NCBI GenBank assembly: GCA_958450325.1
Contig: OY288247.1
Coordinates: forward strand, 58,283,701-58,347,700
Source of the DNA: Agrostemma githago
Lineage: Eukaryota; Streptophyta; Magnoliopsida; Caryophyllales; Caryophyllaceae
DNA length: 64,000 bases
Direction of reading: 5' to 3'
The translations under genes and the position numbers were made by a program. Below, one piece after another: positions 33,611 to 43,775 of the stretch. How positions within the stretch are numbered: position 1 is the stretch's first letter; every line of letters starts with the position of its first letter. The notes beneath the pieces are model-generated. The model made no database searches. It saw only the letters and a program-made list of their open reading frames with translations, and was not told the origin of the DNA.

Positions 33611-36105
33611 TGTGAACATGACATAGGTCCATCCCGACGCGGTCACGCGCGGGTTTGGGGAGGCGAATGAATCTCGTGTTAGATGGATCTCGAGTTGAAA
33701 TTTAAATCATAGTTGGAGTCGCCACCGAACCTTCTGGGATTTCGGGCCCGTTCGAACCCACTCTATGTCGTAGTGAGCCGTGCACAGAGTACGGCCCATT
33801 CCGATTTCAGAGTTTATTGGGTTCGTCCCATTGCATTGCGATACCGATACCGACATTATCGGTAATCGTGTATTGAATGACTCTCGTATGCCAACGGTTT
33901 CGGACATCCGGAAACCATGGTTCTAAGTAAGGGGTGACGGTACGTGTTGGGAAGTTCACAAAGAACACCCAACCCCGCCCGCACTTAGCGGCCTTTACTA
34001 AGATATCGTTCGTTGTTTGTGTACGCGTGTTAGTTTGACGATTGAATGATATGCAAAGAGCTTTTTGACTAAACATATGAATTATGTTTGACTACGTCCT
34101 TTAATGCATCTTTGAATTATGTCGAAGTTGTTTTAGCATGTGATGTTCATTTTAGTACAATAAAACAAACAATGAAAGCAAGAACAGGTTACAATATACG
34201 AGCGGCATACCACTCGGGAATACAATGCAACAAGAGATACAATAATTGCGATAATAGCGAAAAGAACGAATTAGAAGATGTAATCATGACACGATGCGGT
34301 TTTGAAAGGACTAGATTCACGTGATAGACTTGATACGTGTTGACCGAAGTCGTTAAAAAAAAGTTATCGAGGCTCGAAATATGTTGAAGGCTCACGGATT
34401 TGTCGTGACAAAGGTCACTCGATCGAGTCATGGAGGGACTCGGTCGAGTGCCTCTTGAGAAACCTTCCAGCTTCGATTTTGAGGTGCCACTCGATCAAGT
34501 TAGGCATTACACTCCATCGAGTGGTCCTCGAGAAAAGTGTTCTTTCTCTGATTTGGGGTGTCACTCGATCGAGTGGCTATGGCACTCGATCGAGTGCCCC
34601 CTGTTCGAGTTGTGACTCGTTTTGCAAGTTGCGAAATTGCTTTTAATTTTTGAAAACCGATAATTTCGCTAAGTCGTGTAAAATATGGCACAATTTATAC
34701 CCGACTTAAAATTTTCAAAACTCGTAAATATTTGATACCCGACTACGAAATCGAGATCCAATACTTAGAGTGATTGTTAGAAAAAAAACGTTTTTAGAAA
34801 TTGTTTTTAATCGAAATAAATCCCTCACTATGTGACGATTATTTCGGCATCAACGAGAATAGTTTTTGAAAACGGTTTGTTTGATTGATTCCTTTAGATC
34901 CGATATTCGACTATAGAGTTGATATCTAATCCTTAGGGACGACTCGTTATTGCTAATTACGATAGTAGTAATAATAATATTAGAAACGATAAAAAAAACG
35001 ACGATGACGCTTGACGACACAAAAAAAAATGAGAAGAAGAAGGAGAGAAAGAGAGAAGACGGGATTTGTAACACCCTCAACCTACATGCTTAATTATCTT
35101 GAAAACGGACTCGTAGTAGCGGCCTAGGCGCGGGAGCGTTAAGATGTATATAGGTGAGTTATGGCGTGTATGGTTAGGGAGGGGATTTGGCGAGTTTTGC
35201 TCTCGGGTTTGTATATGGTTTGCCTAAAATTGCCTAGAATTTCAGGTTGTGAATGGTCGGGAATCCTATAGGATTTCTAGAGGAAAGATCGGAATATAAT
35301 ATGCCTAGTATTGCTGGAATTTCGGGTTGTGAATGGTCGGGATTGGAATTGTTGTGTTGTGAATTGCTGTGAATGGTGAATAATTGATTGATCAAATTAT
35401 GTTGCGGGGGTGGGGTATTTATAGGATGAAATACCCGACTTGGGATAGGAGATTGATGGCTTGCAAAGGAAGAAAACAACCGGTTGGGGTGAAGTGGGAT
35501 TCCGTCTTTGGATAGGAAAAAGGTTATTTGTAGGGGAAGAAACACCCGGTTTTCAGCTGGAACAAGGGCCACTCGATCGAGTAGTGCACAGCACTCGATC
35601 GAGTGCCCGGTCTGATGCTAGATTTGTCTGTTTTTGTGAGCTCACTCGACCGAGTGACCGGTCCACTCGATCGAGTGGGTCTGAGCCGGGTAGAAGTCTC
35701 CATTTGGAGATCGACTTTTATCTTTGAGGAAGAGTTCTAGTTGCTTAATTCTTCTCCATGGCTGACTTTTGTGGTATTTGATTATGAATTGGATTCTCAA
35801 ATGTTGCGTTCGATATTTATGGCTCGAAAATGCCTTTGACCGGGGTTTGACCCGGTCGCTAAAAGATGGTTTTGCCCTTGGTGACGGTTTTGACCCAAAT
35901 TAGTCTCATTTGACTGGGAACGACCCACTGGGCCTGAATTTGAGGTCGATTTGGTGAGATTTTTACTCCGCTAAAAGCTCGTGTCAACTACTATTGATTC
36001 CGAGTCCAAAATCGAGTGTATTAAGTCATGTTTACGTCCGATCATCATCAGGTGTTTTTCGGAAACTGCTATAGGCACCTGGCGGTCAAAATGTGGGTGT
36101 CTAGA
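33611..36105 (-). repeat. 5' LTR of element B
   Basis: Direct repeat of 6696-9214, slightly shorter. One visible deletion of ~30 bp lies at about 34826 relative to 7895-7930. TATAAATA on the - strand lies at 35416-35423. The outer end reads ...GTGTCTAGA instead of ...GTGTCTACA and is followed by target duplication ACAAC. Confidence 0.88.
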
Positions 36106-36538
36106 ACAACTTATCACCCTACACATTTCACACCACATTCACACTAAATTCATTCAATCATCCATCATTTATACACAATACATCATTCAACCCTTACAAC
36201 TATGAACTTGGTTTCAAACTCACACACACATACACATATGATCAATCCCGAGATTAAAACTCGTCAAAGACCGAGAGCAAAACTCGTCAAATCCTCTCCC
36301 CAATCATACACACCATAACTTGCCTACATTTCTCGACGCTCATGTGCCTAAACCACTACTAGACGAGCCCGTTTCTGAGAGACTAAAGCATGTAGGTTGA
36401 TGGTGTAAATTCAAATCCCGATTTCTCTTCTTCTTCCCTCTCTTTCTCGTCATTTTTTTATATATGTGTATATACTATTTATATTAACTAATTACTAACA
36501 TATTAACTCCTAATTTATGCATACCAACATTTTAATTT
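36106..36538 (+). repeat. 3' LTR of element A, second segment
   Basis: Continues A's LTR after element B. 36240-36430 matches the reverse complement of B's LTR at about 8165-8330 (AAGCATGTAGGTTGA block). It is interrupted by the MULE-MITE at 36539. Confidence 0.75.
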
Positions 36539-37219
36539 CGGATATTTCCCACGGTACCCTCGAACTTTGACACATTACACATGGTACCCCTCATTTTAAG
36601 TTTGTTCCTATGGTAACCTTGTGTTTTGTGTTTTGTGCCTATGGTACCCCCTGATCAATTTTCTGTCATAACGACGTTAAAAGTTAGTTTAGTTAAATTG
36701 ATTAATTTGTTTCAGATGACAAATTAGTTAGAACAATTAACTAACTTCTAATTAAAATAATTGAAAATTGAGGGAATGTCCATGGTACCCCTGCGCTTTC
36801 AATGTTTTAGCCATGATACCCTCATATTTTAAATTCTTTGCCCATGATACCCTTGTGGTTACAATTCAGTCAGGGGTACCATGGACAAATAATTGAAACC
36901 ACAGGGGTACCATGGACAAAAAATTGAAAATACAATAGTACCATGGTCAAAATATTGAAAACACGAGGGTACCATGAATATTTTCTCAATTTTCAACTAT
37001 TTTAATTTGAATTTCATTAATTTTTTAACTAATTTCACCCAAAAAAATTAAAATTAATCACTTTAACTAAACTAACTTTTAACGCCGTTATGACGAAAAA
37101 TTGATCAGGGGTACCATGGGCACTAAACGCGAAACACAAGGTTATCATAGGAACAAACTTAAAATGAGGGGTACCATGTGTAATGTGTCAAAGTTCGAGG
37201 TTACCGTGGGAAATATCCC
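36539..37219. mobile_element. 681-bp foldback MULE-type MITE
   Basis: The ends GGATATTTCCCACGG and its inverted copy extend as an inverted repeat of well over 100 bp. TTTTAATTT (36530-36538) and TTTTAGTTT (37220-37228) form a 9-bp target duplication with one mismatch, the MULE length. The outer ~70 bp closely resembles the TIRs of the 54904-63913 MULE (ACACATTACACATGGTACMCYC and TTTTAAGTTTGTTC blocks). The interior carries GGTACC-containing motifs in both orientations and no ORF. Confidence 0.85.
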
Positions 37220-37785
37220 TTTTAGTTTTGTTACTAACACTTTAATTTTGTTGCTAACATTTTATATTTTTGCATTCTAACATTTTATTTATGTACTCTA
37301 ACAAATAACATTTTAATTTTTGTTTATTTACATATCTTCATAACACTAATACCGCGTATAATTATATAATATTTAAATCGCTTTCAGATCGAACTCGAAT
37401 AACTACAGTTTCCGTTTCAAGTCTGTTTAATCCCTTTACAAGTTGTAACAGTGGTGACACCCTTTCGAGGAGCGCCGCCCTAAACACTTAAGGGCATAAC
37501 GCCATCGTGGTAAGACATAGTTAAACATGTCCGATGCCATTTTTGGTTTGGAACGAAACCCGTTGGACGGCGAATTAATTGTCACATGATTCGAAAAGAT
37601 TGATTACGACATTATGACGCGGAGGGAATTCGTTCTAGTCCGGTCAAATTTGATTTTGCAAAATTCGCTCTAAATACTAGATGTCGGTTCTATAACCGAA
37701 CGTTGAGTATAGTGAGCCCTCCGAGAGTTAAACTAATATAAATCGAACAATATTTATATTTTGTATAATTACATCTCGAACAGTG
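37220..37785 (+). repeat. 3' LTR of element A, third segment, truncated
   Basis: Shares blocks such as ACGACATTATGACGCGGAGGGA with B's LTR (reverse complement of about 7700-7900). It ends at an abrupt junction with element C's integrase near 37785, where TCTCGAACAG matches the LTR sequence and the next bases are integrase. The LTR's real end is missing. Confidence 0.6.
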
Positions 37786-37990
37786 TCGCCGGTTCCGGAT
37801 GGGTGCACCTTTCCTATGATGTCAATTCCCCAAGTAGAGAAGGGCAAGGGTGTGGCTATAGTATGGAGAGGATATGGCGGTAGATGTTGGATGTTGGCGG
37901 ATATTTGGCAGTTGTGGCAGTGACGGACGTGACGTCGACAGTCTGCCTCTAGGATAATCCAGTAGTAGCCTAGTCTCATTATTTTTCAGG
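37785..37990 (-). pseudogene. Integrase N-terminus of element C, truncated
   Basis: Encodes RLGYYWIILEADCRRHVRHC, then CQISANIQH and PLPFSTWGIDIIGKVHPSGTG. This is the zinc-binding domain and the first catalytic Asp of a Ty3/gypsy integrase (GID before IIG). The reading leaves the family right after PSGTG, at the junction with A's LTR, so the core Asp and Glu are absent. Confidence 0.8.
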
Positions 37991-38122
37991 CTAATAGGTG
38001 TACGCTCATGTGGGGTCCGCACTCTCCTTCATGTACTTCCTCTATGACTCTCTCGGATTGGGTTTTATTTATGCATCTAAGGAAAATTTCTTGTGGGGTT
38101 CGTTTGTATAATAGTCCTTGGT

Positions 38123-38862
38123 TTAGGACGTAATGGGCGGCTTGTATCTTAAGGCTCTTTTGTTTTTGGTGTTTGCATCGGGTGGGTATGATCTGTTGGC
38201 TTTAAAGTCTACGATCGCTTTGTACCAGGGTTCTTTGAGGGTATCGTCGGTTTTGAGGTTATGGATGTAGGCCGGTTGTTTGCTTCTCTCTACACAGATA
38301 GGCATAGAGAAATGATGGTCAGACATGTTTATTAGTGAGGCTAGCTTGGATAGGGTGTCAGCGAATTGATTTTCTTCACGAGGTATGTGTATGAAGTCAA
38401 TTTTGGTGAATTCCCGGGATATTGTTTCTACTTCGGTTTGGTACGGAATTAGGCTTTCGCTATAAACCTTCCAGGTGCCCATGGCTTGGTTGACTACTAG
38501 AGATGAATCTCCGTGTACTCTAAGGTTCTTAACTCCTAGAGTTACGGCGACTTTTAGTCCTATTAAGCAAGCTTCGTATTCGTCTGCGTTGGTAACGGGG
38601 AAGTTTAGTTTGACTGATATGGGTATGTGGTCGCCTATTGGGGATATCAAAAGGATTCCTACGCCATACCCCACACGCTCGAGGCGCCATCGAAATATAG
38701 GTCCCATGACTCGCTCTCGGTGAACAGAATGTCCTCGTCAGGGAAGGAGCAGGTGTCGGTTGTGGATGTTTCCTCTATCGGGTTTTCGGCTAGGAAATCG
38801 GCTACAGCTTTTCCTTTAATGACCTTAAGGGGTGTATAGGTTAAGTCAAACTCTGCTAGCAT
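38123..38862 (-). pseudogene. RNase H region of element C
   Basis: LAEFDLTYTPLKVIKGKAVADFLAENP leads into WDLYFDGASS (first Asp), NADEYEACLIGLK (Glu), VHGDSSLVVNQ (Asp) and ENQFADTLSKLAS (Asp). A frame change lies near 38670. This is the second, additional-type RNase H of Tat elements. The first RNase H expected between it and RT is missing. Confidence 0.8.
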
Positions 38863-39290
38863 GAGAGTCTATCTAGCCATGTCTAGCAAGGCTTTTATTT
38901 TGGATGGGTCTATTTTGATTCCTCATTGGCTCACAACGTGACCTAAAAGTTTCCCAAATATAACCCCAAAGGCGCATTTTTGTGGGTTAAACATCATATT
39001 ATATTGGCGTAGGCGTTTGAAGAATTTTTCGAGGGCAGGGACATGCCCTTCTCAGTTTTGGGATTTGACTATCATATCGTCTACATACACTTCGACTTCT
39101 CTGTGCATCATGTCATGTAAAAGTGTGGTTGCGATTCTTTGGTAGGTTGCCCCGGCATTCTTAAGTCCGAAAGGCATTACTGAGTAACAATAGGTTCCCC
39201 AAGGCATGGTGAAGGCCGTTTTAGACATTTTCTCGTTGGCCATTTTTATTTGGTTGTACCCGGCGTACCCGTCCATGAGGGAGAGTAGGT
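38863..39290 (-). pseudogene. Reverse transcriptase palm of element C
   Basis: MDGYAGYNQIKMA (first catalytic Asp), TAFTMPWGTYCYSVMPFGLKNAGATYQR and VEVYVDDMIVKSQN (YVDD). The thumb, FNPQKCAFGV and KIKALLDM, continues downstream with an in-frame stop. It ends at about 38870, where the sequence jumps directly to MAR-stop-TLMLAEFDL. The N-terminal fingers lie in broken frames up to about 39700. Confidence 0.82.
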
Positions 39291-39703
39291 CATGGTCGGC
39301 GGTACTATCTACCAGGATATCTATGTGGGGTAAATGAAAGTCATCCTTTGGGCTGGCTTTGTTATGATCTCAGAAATCTACACAGACTCGAATCCTCCCG
39401 TCCTTTTTGAGGACGAGGACTATGTTGGCTACCCAGTCGGAGTACTCAAAAACGTGTATGAATCTGGCTTTAAACTGTTTATCTACCTCTTCTTTGACCT
39501 TAAGGGCCTATTCGGGTCGCATTCGGCGCAACTTTTGTTTTACTGGTTTAAACCCGGGTTTGATTGGGATTCGATGTCTCGGTCTATGCCTGGCATGTCC
39601 TTGTAGGACCAGGCGAAGATGTCTTTGTATTGTGTGAGTAAGCTCATGAGTTGTTCCCTTTCGGCAGGATCTAAAGAGGTTCCTATTTTGAGGATTTGGG
39701 CTT

Positions 39704-40963
39704 CTAGGGGGTTCCAATGTTTATGGATTCGGTGTCCTCGATTACTGGGGGCCCCAACTCTTGCCTGGTTAATTCTCTCAAGGTTTCTGGTGAGAGATAA
39801 GTGTTGTAAGAATCATCCTGATTGTTTTTGTTTTGTTCGCTATCGATAATGGCATTGCATGTTAAGTGCGACGAGTCATAAACGAAAGTACTTTTATTAT
39901 TAGTTAAATCGAGCATGTCGTGGACTTTTGATAAGGAGACTCTCTGTTCGTTTGACAGAGATAACATTATTGGGATTTCCGGGACAGGCCCCGATTCATC
40001 CTGAACAGACACGGATGTAGATGGGAGACAAACAATACTAGACTCTTGGTCCGTTTAAGACTCAGATTCGGACTTAGACTCAGACTCTGTTTCGGATTCG
40101 AACTCGGACTCCTCGAACATCCTCCCTTCTCTTATAGTCAGCTTGAACCTCTTACCATTCTCGTTGACCCACGTGATAGATTTCCTCCACCCCCTACCTT
40201 CTTGGTTTTTGTCGGTATCGATGATAACGGAGATGGGGTCAAATTGCTTGTCAATCATGACCATAATGACTAGCTCGCTGGGATTTACGGGGACGAAGCG
40301 TTCTTCCCCGAATGACATATTGTTGGCTACGCCATCCACACAAGGTGTGGGTTTGGGTTTTGGGGAGTTTGGTGTGGTTTCCAGGATGAAGTAACATTCT
40401 TGGAATATTTTTATTCCGGGATGTCGTACACCTTTGATGTAGGTTGGTTTGGAAAATCCCATATAAGGTTTGTTGTCACCCTCCTTTATGAAACATCCAT
40501 TTGGGGTGAGGTCATATGGCGAAATTTGGATGCCCTCAGTTTTACGCGTGCGCATGATAGCCATGTGCTCACGAATTTTGTTTTCAGTTGCGGGGTACCC
40601 GAAACCTATTGTGTCGGTTTGTCCAATGGGATCTTGGAGTTTGCTTGCGGTGTCGGGGTTCTTTTCTAGTGATAACCCTGGGAAATGCCCTTGTTGCTTC
40701 ATTATGAAGTTAATGGCTAGATTTGAGTACTGATCTAAGTCGAATGGGGCTAAGTCTTGTTCTAATAGGTTTACTACATGGAACCCCCTTAACTCGGTAT
40801 CGGCATCTTCCGTAACTTGCAAGGTAGTGGCTTTCGCTACGAAGGCTCTCATGGGAGAGGCATGGATGGTGATTATTTCACCGTTGAGGGGAACCTTAAC
40901 CTTTTGGTGCAAGGTGGATGGTACGGCTTTAAGGGCGTGAATCCAAGGGCGTCCTAGGATCAT
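39704..40963 (-). pseudogene. Protease-RT linker region of element C
   Basis: Starts MILGRPWIHALKAVPSTLHQ, the conserved block just after the Tat/Ogre protease, and runs through ~300 residues of the poorly characterised spacer (KTEGIQISPYDLTPNGCFI, VRHPGIKIF). It ends in an acidic Glu/Ser repeat (SESES) near 40055. A further frame (39704-40012) continues toward RT (EQRVSLSKVHDMLDL). Upstream, 41000-41165 contains DDGSTVNVIPH, the probable protease active site, in a broken frame. Confidence 0.72.
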
Positions 40964-40999
40964 GTTTTAGGACCCGGTTTTGACATGTAAGATTTGAAA

Positions 41000-42291
41000 G
41001 TCCATCTTCCTTTCTATGGGTCCCACGATGGTATTAACAGTCGCAACCCCATCGTGTGCCATCATAGGCGCGTACTCCGGATTCAGTGGGTATGAAGTCG
41101 GTGTCTGACATTCCTCGGGCGCGGGCGGTTTTATGAGGGATTACGTTTACGGTAGAACCGTCATCCAGAAGGGTCGTGGGTGCTTTTTTTGCCTAAACAG
41201 GTTACTGAGACGTAAAGGGCTAGGTTGTGTTTTGGTCCAAAGGGTGGGAGATCTTCATCAAAGAAGGTTATAGGGTCCTTTAACTCTTTTGTTTCTTGAA
41301 GAACATGTCCTATCATATCCTCAGGTGTAATGGTTGGGGATATGTTCATCCTCCCTAACGCTTGGACTAGGGTCATACAATAGTTGTAGGAGCTAGCTAT
41401 GAGTTGCCATATGGAAAGGTCGGTTTTAGCATTTTGTAGTTGTTTGACTATTAGTACTTCGGGGGTGGTAATAGGGACTTCGTCGGCTGTAGAGGTGTTT
41501 TCAGGAGTGCGGTCGGTGATTGGTATGTCAACTGTGACATTTTGGTAAAGTCGCCTAAATCTAGTGACGTGACTTACGTCTTTGGTTTGGGTGACAGTTG
41601 GAGGGACCGTGACTATTGGCTCGTGGATATAGACATCGTCGTCATCATCCACCCATACCCCGTGGATGGCGTGATTGCATTGGTATTGTTCATAGTTGAT
41701 TGTGCCGAATAGGATGTGTGGTGGGTTTTTGAGAGGGGGAAAGGCTCCTTCCTCGATCAGGTTTTGGATGGCATGTCTTAGCTTGGTGCAGGATTGGGTC
41801 TTATGTCCAGGTCCTTGGTGAAAGGAGCAGAAGGCTTTGGGATCTCACAATTTGCTTCTTTGTCCTAAAGGGGTCTCGGGTGTTGGCTCTAGAGGGGATA
41901 GTAGACCATGTCGAATGGCGAGGGCTAGAGCCTCGTCATATGGGATGTCTAAGTTGGCAAACTCTCTAAGGGTTTTCTTCTTTTGGGAAGCCCTATTCTT
42001 ATTCACTTGGATTGATGGAGAGTTTCGGGTTTTGACCGCAAGGGAGTCCATTCGCTCGTTAAGGTTATGGATAGAGGCCTCGATGGAGGTTATGGAGGTG
42101 ACCAGGTTGTAAACCATATGAGTTAAATCTTTGACGCTAAAGTTTGGGATGGTAGTCATGATGGAGGATGATCTCTGCAAGATAACGTCGGAGGTCAGAA
42201 AAGATCCATCAGATGACTTAGAGGTTCGAGGAATGCTCTTGACCGAGCGACGTGGAAATGAGACCCTTGATTCGCGCGTGTTTGCGGCCAT
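41000..42291 (-). pseudogene. Gag and protease start of element C
   Basis: 42291-41845 begins MAANTRESRVSFPRR with a predicted coiled coil (TSITSIEASIHNLNERM). Around 41700-41840 another frame reads FHQGPGHKTQSCTKLRHAIQ and LIEEGAFPPL, the Tat zinc-knuckle-like block. 41652-41161 gives an acidic segment and a QALGRMNISPTITPEDM stretch. The DDGSTVN protease motif follows at about 41160. At least two frame breaks separate the parts. Confidence 0.65.
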
Positions 42292-43775
42292 CGGATTAGG
42301 GACTCAGGTGCTTTAGACTCCCAGTGTATCTGGCGGAATGCCTAGTGAATCTATGTCTCTAGAACGAGACGATTTGACACAAATCTCGGAGGTGAGATTT
42401 AAAAAAGACTTTCTCGAGATGAGACGACCCAAAAGGTAAGACCTCGAGTAGAGGCAACCCTAGTAACTAACACAGACAGTTGATCACACGGTTGTACGAC
42501 GTAAGAAGTTGATCGCGATCCCGGCTCAGGATCAAGGAGTTTTGATGCGTTTTTTTTAAAATGATTCAGTTTTTGAAAAGAAAACCTTTTCTTCCGAAAA
42601 AAAGGGTTTGTAAATTCGGTGTGACGATGGTGCGGTGTGAAAATGTGTTGCTACGTGTGCATCGGGAATCCGACGATAGCAAAAGTGTAAATGATGGTTT
42701 TTCAAAAGAAGCACGATTCTTTTAAAGGAACCGGTTTTGAAACCGTGACATTGTGCTTTTATCGAGACTACTATTAATCAGTTAGTTCGATAATTGTGGT
42801 GTAGACGGCGTTCGTGAAGGAACGCGAAGTCTTGTGGCGGTGCTTTTGAAAATGTCACTAAATCTTTTTTGCAAAGTTTAGGCAGTGAAAGTGTTTTTAG
42901 AAAGATTTTTAAAATGTGTGGCCATATTTGTCCATCTTATTAATTACAATTTCGATGGTGTTGACGGCGCATAAAAAATTGTTTTGTGAATGTAACCGTT
43001 TCGGATTCCTTGACTTCATTAATTGAAGCTTTGGTCGTGTTAACGGTATGTGCAAAAATAAAATGTAACCGCTTTAGGTGCCTCGGTCTCATTGATTGGG
43101 AATCTGGCATTTATTAGTGATTCTCGTTGTTGTTGGAAAACTACGAGTTTTGCTTTGGCCAAGGTGATGGCGCTCAAAAAGTTTTTTTTTTTTTTAGAAA
43201 TTAGTGAATGCAAAATTTGCCATGATGACAGCATTTGAAATGTTTTTTTTTCGAAAATAACCATGATTTGACCGGAGTATCGGTGTTCAAGAGAGAGATT
43301 TTTTTTCGAAAACGGAGTTGGGTGCAGTTGAATATGTTGTCGTGGTTGAATCCAGATTTTAGTGTTTTATTTGGGTTGTTCAAACACGCTACACATAACT
43401 AGGAATGCATACACTCATGCAGGATGCAGACACGGGTAGGTTAGGGTAGGCTACTGCCCACGAATAGCCTTTGCTTAGGTGTCGACAGGTCATCTGGGGA
43501 GATGAGTGTCGTACCGTCCGTTCAGAACTACTCATTTAGTATATCCGCGGGATACGAGTTAGGCGGCCGGAGCGTCAACTGAGGATCTCTTCGCGTGTCC
43601 ATAAGGATCTTACCGCGAGGAGGTCGATTGGTCCTGATATCGGTTAGAGTGGGCTTTTTAGGACCAAAACCTGTAGTGACCACAACTAGAAACTAGGAAA
43701 TGAGCTTCACTGACCTCGTTCGAGTTACACCACCGCTGGAAACTTGTTTCCAAAACCTCAGCGGAGTCGCCAAAC
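42292..43775 (-). other. Untranslated leader of element C with primer site
   Basis: About 1.4 kb between primer site and gag. No conserved ORF was seen. Ogre elements often carry an extra ORF1 here, but only short open stretches are visible (43040-43383). The primer site reads TTTGGCGACTCCGCTGAGG on the - strand. Confidence 0.6.

Larger units (their letters stand above)
6696..36105 (-). mobile_element. Element B: LARD-like retrotransposon inserted in element A's LTR
   Basis: Direct repeats 6696-9214 and 33611-36105 are its LTRs. The - orientation is shown by the primer site inside the right LTR and the polypurine tract inside the left LTR. ACAAC at 6691-6695 and 36106-36110 is the 5-bp target duplication. 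The interior without nested elements is ~5.1 kb and non-coding. A 19.3 kb CACTA element splits it at 10233-29510. The outer 5' LTR terminus reads TCTAGACACC where the other LTR has TGTAGACACC, a single change that probably postdates insertion. Confidence 0.88.
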
